7,359 bases of DNA from an uncultured Victivallaceae bacterium. Its GTDB lineage: Bacteria > Verrucomicrobiota > Lentisphaeria > Victivallales > Victivallaceae. This document shows, one piece after another, positions 5,279-7,359 of this stretch. The position numbers and the translations under genes were made by a program. The DNA lies in contig CAKUKT010000120.1 in the NCBI GenBank assembly GCA_934663655.1, positions 1-7,359 of the forward strand. Direction: 5' to 3'. Each line of letters starts with the position of its first letter. Position 1 is the first letter of the stretch. The notes beneath the pieces are model-generated. The model was given only the letters and a program-made list of their open reading frames with translations. It was not told the DNA's origin and searched no databases.

Positions 5279-7044
5279 TATTCGGGAGAAAATCCCGCTT
5301 CGTCAACAAGCAGCTGTTTCAGTTTTGCCAGCGCCTGATTCTGAATCTGCCGGACGCGTTCGCGGGTACGCCCGATCTCCTGGCTCACCTCCTCAAGGGT
5401 GAGCGCATGACCACCGCGAAGTCCGAAACGCATCTCGAGGATACGGCGTTCGCGCTCCTCCAGCTTGTCGAGCAGATCCATCAGCCGGAACACCGACTCC
5501 ACATCGCCGATGATCTGATCCGGAGTCATCGCGTGACGGTCGGGAATGATATCCTCAAACTCGCCCTCTTCTCCCTGCTGGATCGGGTCATGCAGTGAAA
5601 TCGTCCGCAGATCGGCCAGCCGCAGCCCCGCCACGGTGCGTTCGCTGAAATCCAGGTGTTCAGCGATCTCCGCATCGGTGGGATCCCGCCCCAGCTCTTC
5701 AGCAAGACGCATGCGCACCGTCTTGATCTTGTTGATCTTGCCCGCCGACTGCACCGGGATACGGATTGTCCGGCTCTGATTGGCCAGCGCCCGACGCATC
5801 GATTGCTTGATCCACCACGCCGCGTAACTGCTGAACTTCGCCCCTTTGGCCGGGTCGAATTTCTCCACCGCCCGCATCAGACCGATATTGCCTTCACTGA
5901 TGAGATCGAGCAGCGGCAGTCCCAGCCCCTTGAAATCGTGCGCGATTTTGACCACCAGGCGGAGGTTGGCCTTGATCAGCGTGGTACGGGCATCTTCATG
6001 ACGATTTTCGTTGCCGCAGTGAATTGCCTCGGCGAGTTCCGCCTCCTCCTTTTTGTTGACCAGCGGAATGCGCGCAATTTCACCCATGTAGACCTTCATG
6101 GTGTCGTTTTTCGCCCCCACCATCGTCTTGGAATCGAGCGCAATCCGGCGGGCGGAATCCTTTTCCTGTTTGGTACGGAGACGAACCCCGCTGCCGTTGC
6201 CCTCTTCTCCTTCAACAGTGCGGCGGCCGCGACGTGAACGGGGAGATGGCTCTTCTTCCGCCGGCTGGGGATTTTTCGGCGCGAATTTGGTCGGCGGAGC
6301 GGAAACCTTTTTTATGACCAACTTGCGTTTGATTGAAGGAGCCGGTTCAGCCAGCAGCGCCAGAGTGTCCACCTCCTCTTCTCGGTTGTCGCTGTAATCG
6401 CGGGAGGCAGGATTTTCCTCCTCAGCCGGAACATTCCCAGATGCCGGAACCGAGAGATCATCCGCTGCCGCGGCTTCTTTCCCATCCGCTTTTTCCGTTT
6501 CCACCGGAAGGGTTTTTTTTGTCGCCGCGGCGGATTTTTTGGTTTCCGCGGGCTTGTCGCTTTCCGGCGCCTTTACTGACGTGCTCTTTTTTGCCGCCGC
6601 GGTGGTTTTTCTGGTTTCCGCGGGCTTGTCACTTTCCGGCGTTTCCACCGCCGCACTTGACTTGGCCGTCGCGGCGGATTTTTTGGTTTCCGCGGGCTTG
6701 TCGCTTTCCGGCACCTTTACTGACGCGCTCTTTTTTGCCGTCGCGGTGGTTTTTCTGGTTTCTGCTGGCTTGTCGCTTTCCGGCGTTTCCACCGCCGCAC
6801 TTGGCTTGTCCGCCGCGGCGGATTTTTTGGTTCCGGCGGCAGCCGTTTTCTTCACTGTCTCCGGATTTTTCTCCGTCGCTGTTTGGGCGGCAGCCTTCTT
6901 CCCGGTGGCTTTGCGGGCTGGTTTTTCGCCTTTTTCTCCGGTCTTCGCCTCCGGAGTTACCGTGGATTCCGAAGAAACGCCCTCCGGATTATCCGCTGCA
7001 AGTTCAGCACCTGTCACCACTTCGGAAGATTTCTTTTTAGTCAT
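5275..7044 (-). CDS. RpoD/SigA-type sigma-70 family RNA polymerase sigma factor with repetitive Lys/Ala-rich N-terminus
   Basis: A 589-residue promoter-specificity subunit of RNA polymerase. Residues 1-300 are low complexity: a Lys/Ala/Thr/Pro part with four 24-residue repeats (86-181), then an acidic and basic linker (182-300). The conserved core starts at about 314: region 1.2 ([16 protein letters not shown]), region 2 (352-430, with [18 protein letters not shown] and [17 protein letters not shown]), region 3 (431-508) and region 4 (518-582), whose helix-turn-helix [20 protein letters not shown] keeps the -35-binding Arg/Glu residues. Region 3.0 reads [12 protein letters not shown] where E. 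coli RpoD has IPVHMIETINKL, and region 2.4 has Arg417 where RpoD has Thr440; both are promoter-contact positions. Size and domain order suggest the primary sigma (rpoD/sigA), but those changes leave an alternative sigma possible. ATG 7044 is preceded by AGGCAGAG. Gene neighbours do not help. Confidence 0.9.
   Translation of the reverse strand: MTKKKSSEVVTGAELAADNPEGVSSESTVTPEAKTGEKGEKPARKATGKKAAAQTATEKNPETVKKTAAAGTKKSAAADKPSAAVETPESDKPAETRKTTATAKKSASVKVPESDKPAETKKSAATAKSSAAVETPESDKPAETRKTTAAAKKSTSVKAPESDKPAETKKSAAATKKTLPVETEKADGKEAAAADDLSVPASGNVPAEEENPASRDYSDNREEEVDTLALLAEPAPSIKRKLVIKKVSAPPTKFAPKNPQPAEEEPSPRSRRGRRTVEGEEGNGSGVRLRTKQEKDSARRIALDSKTMVGAKNDTMKVYMGEIARIPLVNKKEEAELAEAIHCGNENRHEDARTTLIKANLRLVVKIAHDFKGLGLPLLDLISEGNIGLMRAVEKFDPAKGAKFSSYAAWWIKQSMRRALANQSRTIRIPVQSAGKINKIKTVRMRLAEELGRDPTDAEIAEHLDFSERTVAGLRLADLRTISLHDPIQQGEEGEFEDIIPDRHAMTPDQIIGDVESVFRLMDLLDKLEERERRILEMRFGLRGGHALTLEEVSQEIGRTRERVRQIQNQALAKLKQLLVDEAGFSPEY
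6502..6789 (-). repeat. In-frame tandem repeat inside the sigma factor gene (4 x 72 bp, as 2 x 144 bp)
   Basis: The peptide PESDKPAET occurs at residues 88-96, 112-120, 136-144 and 160-168, a strict 24-residue period. Units 1 and 3 share ETRKTTA plus KKS, units 2 and 4 share ETKKSAA, so the array is a duplicated 48-residue pair. At DNA level the plus-strand 10-mer GGTTTCCGCG begins at 6541, 6613 and 6685, with a variant (GGTTTCTGCT) at 6757. The high identity indicates recent duplication or gene conversion. Confidence 0.9.
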
Positions 7045-7156
7045 TGATCTCTGCCTTTATATCAGAACATATAATTGAAACATCAATTGTTTGTCTACAG
7101 CTGTCCATCCGGATACGAAACGTCGGTTTTTAAACAACGATTTACTCGCCGGGGCT

Positions 7157-7184
7157 TTGAAAACACGCTCACCGCCGCTATATT
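7157..7184 (+). promoter_or_regulatory. Candidate promoter for a rightward gene
   Basis: TTGAAA (7157-7162), 16 bases, TATATT (7179-7184): the same hexamers and spacing as the minus-strand candidate at 1946-1973. The -10 lies in the palindrome CTATATTATAG (7178-7188), whose other strand contains TATAAT (7182-7187) and could serve as -10 for the sigma gene, though no good -35 accompanies it. The rest of 7045-7359 is AT-rich spacer holding only the hairpin and partial frame listed separately. Confidence 0.45.
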
Positions 7185-7256
7185 ATAGAACGGGCATCAA
7201 GCGAAAACCGCCTCTCTCGACACAGAACACGCCGGAGGGCCGGTGGAACGAACCGC

Positions 7257-7274
7257 AATGAAGGTGACTTCATT
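7257..7274 (+). promoter_or_regulatory. Small hairpin with GTGA loop in the leader of the rightward transcript
   Basis: AATGAAG (7257-7263) and CTTCATT (7268-7274) are exact complements around GTGA, a GNRA-type loop. It lies about 65 bases after the predicted start of transcription and contains an ATG (7258) in frame with the ATG at 7327. No U-run follows, so it is not a terminator. Confidence 0.3.
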
Positions 7275-7326
7275 ATCTTATGGCTACCAACATATATCGA
7301 CAGTGATAAAAATCAACCCCCCTCCG

Positions 7327-7359
7327 ATGACAAATTGGCGCGATTTTCTGAAAAAATAC
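7327..7359 (+). CDS. Possible start of a rightward gene, cut by the window end
   Basis: From ATG 7327 the frame reads MTNWRDFLKKY to the window end, an amphipathic start typical of a cytoplasmic protein. No ribosome site is visible before it (the upstream bases are C-rich). The same frame is open back to ATG 7258, giving 23 more codons. Only the plus-strand promoter candidate at 7157-7184 supports it; far too short to identify. Confidence 0.3.
   Translation, partial: MTNWRDFLKKY

Noticed and set aside
6333..7078. Two overlapping plus-strand frames with repeated hydrophobic or Pro/Phe-rich sequence opposite the sigma factor N-terminus
   Set aside because: They are the complement of the Lys/Ala/Pro repeat codons; their regularity is explained by the sigma gene repeats.

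Overview
The window looks like chromosomal DNA from a Gram-negative bacterium of the Lentisphaerota (Victivallis-like). The assignment is an inference from two things. One is a prepilin-type protein with the helix start [18 protein letters not shown] and a C-terminal H-X9-DG motif, a class greatly expanded in Lentisphaerota, Planctomycetota and Verrucomicrobiota. The other is a set of genes for the Kdo/heptose core of lipopolysaccharide. There is no tRNA, rRNA, CRISPR array, insertion sequence or phage gene that I can support.

Left part (1-3356, all minus strand): a gene string read from right to left. It encodes a HAD-IB phosphatase, a membrane zinc metallopeptidase of the YugP type, a small single-pass membrane protein with a helical extracytoplasmic part, the heptose-7-phosphate kinase HldA (RfaE1), and the start of the CMP-Kdo synthetase KdsB, which runs off the window. 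The last three are tightly coupled (ATGA overlap, then TGA directly abutting ATG). An internal promoter candidate (TTGAAA-N16-TATATT) lies at the end of the peptidase gene. HldA and KdsB supply activated sugars for the inner core of LPS; the roles of the other three in that pathway are unproven.

Middle (3357-5081): a divergent intergenic region with candidate promoters in both directions and a perfect 12-bp palindrome between them, then one plus-strand orphan prepilin-like gene. Downstream is about 430 bp without a convincing gene. It holds degenerate tandem repeats, several inverted repeats and, at its far end, a strong plus-strand terminator hairpin. This is the least explained stretch of the window.

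Right part (5078-7359): a minus-strand sigma-70 family gene of the RpoD/SigA type. Its long Lys/Ala/Pro-rich N-terminus carries four 24-residue repeats arranged as a 48-residue duplication, and its -10-recognition residues are altered. A possible 66-residue ORF starts with TTG across the sigma stop codon. The last 315 bp hold a plus-strand promoter candidate, a palindromic -10 element, a small GTGA-loop hairpin and possibly the first codons of a rightward gene.

No clear new multi-gene system is visible. The best leads are an Asp-to-Ala change at the metal-binding site of KdsB, the repeated N-terminus and altered -10 contacts of the sigma factor, the repeat/structured region after the pilin gene, and an unassigned HAD phosphatase in an LPS-sugar gene cluster.
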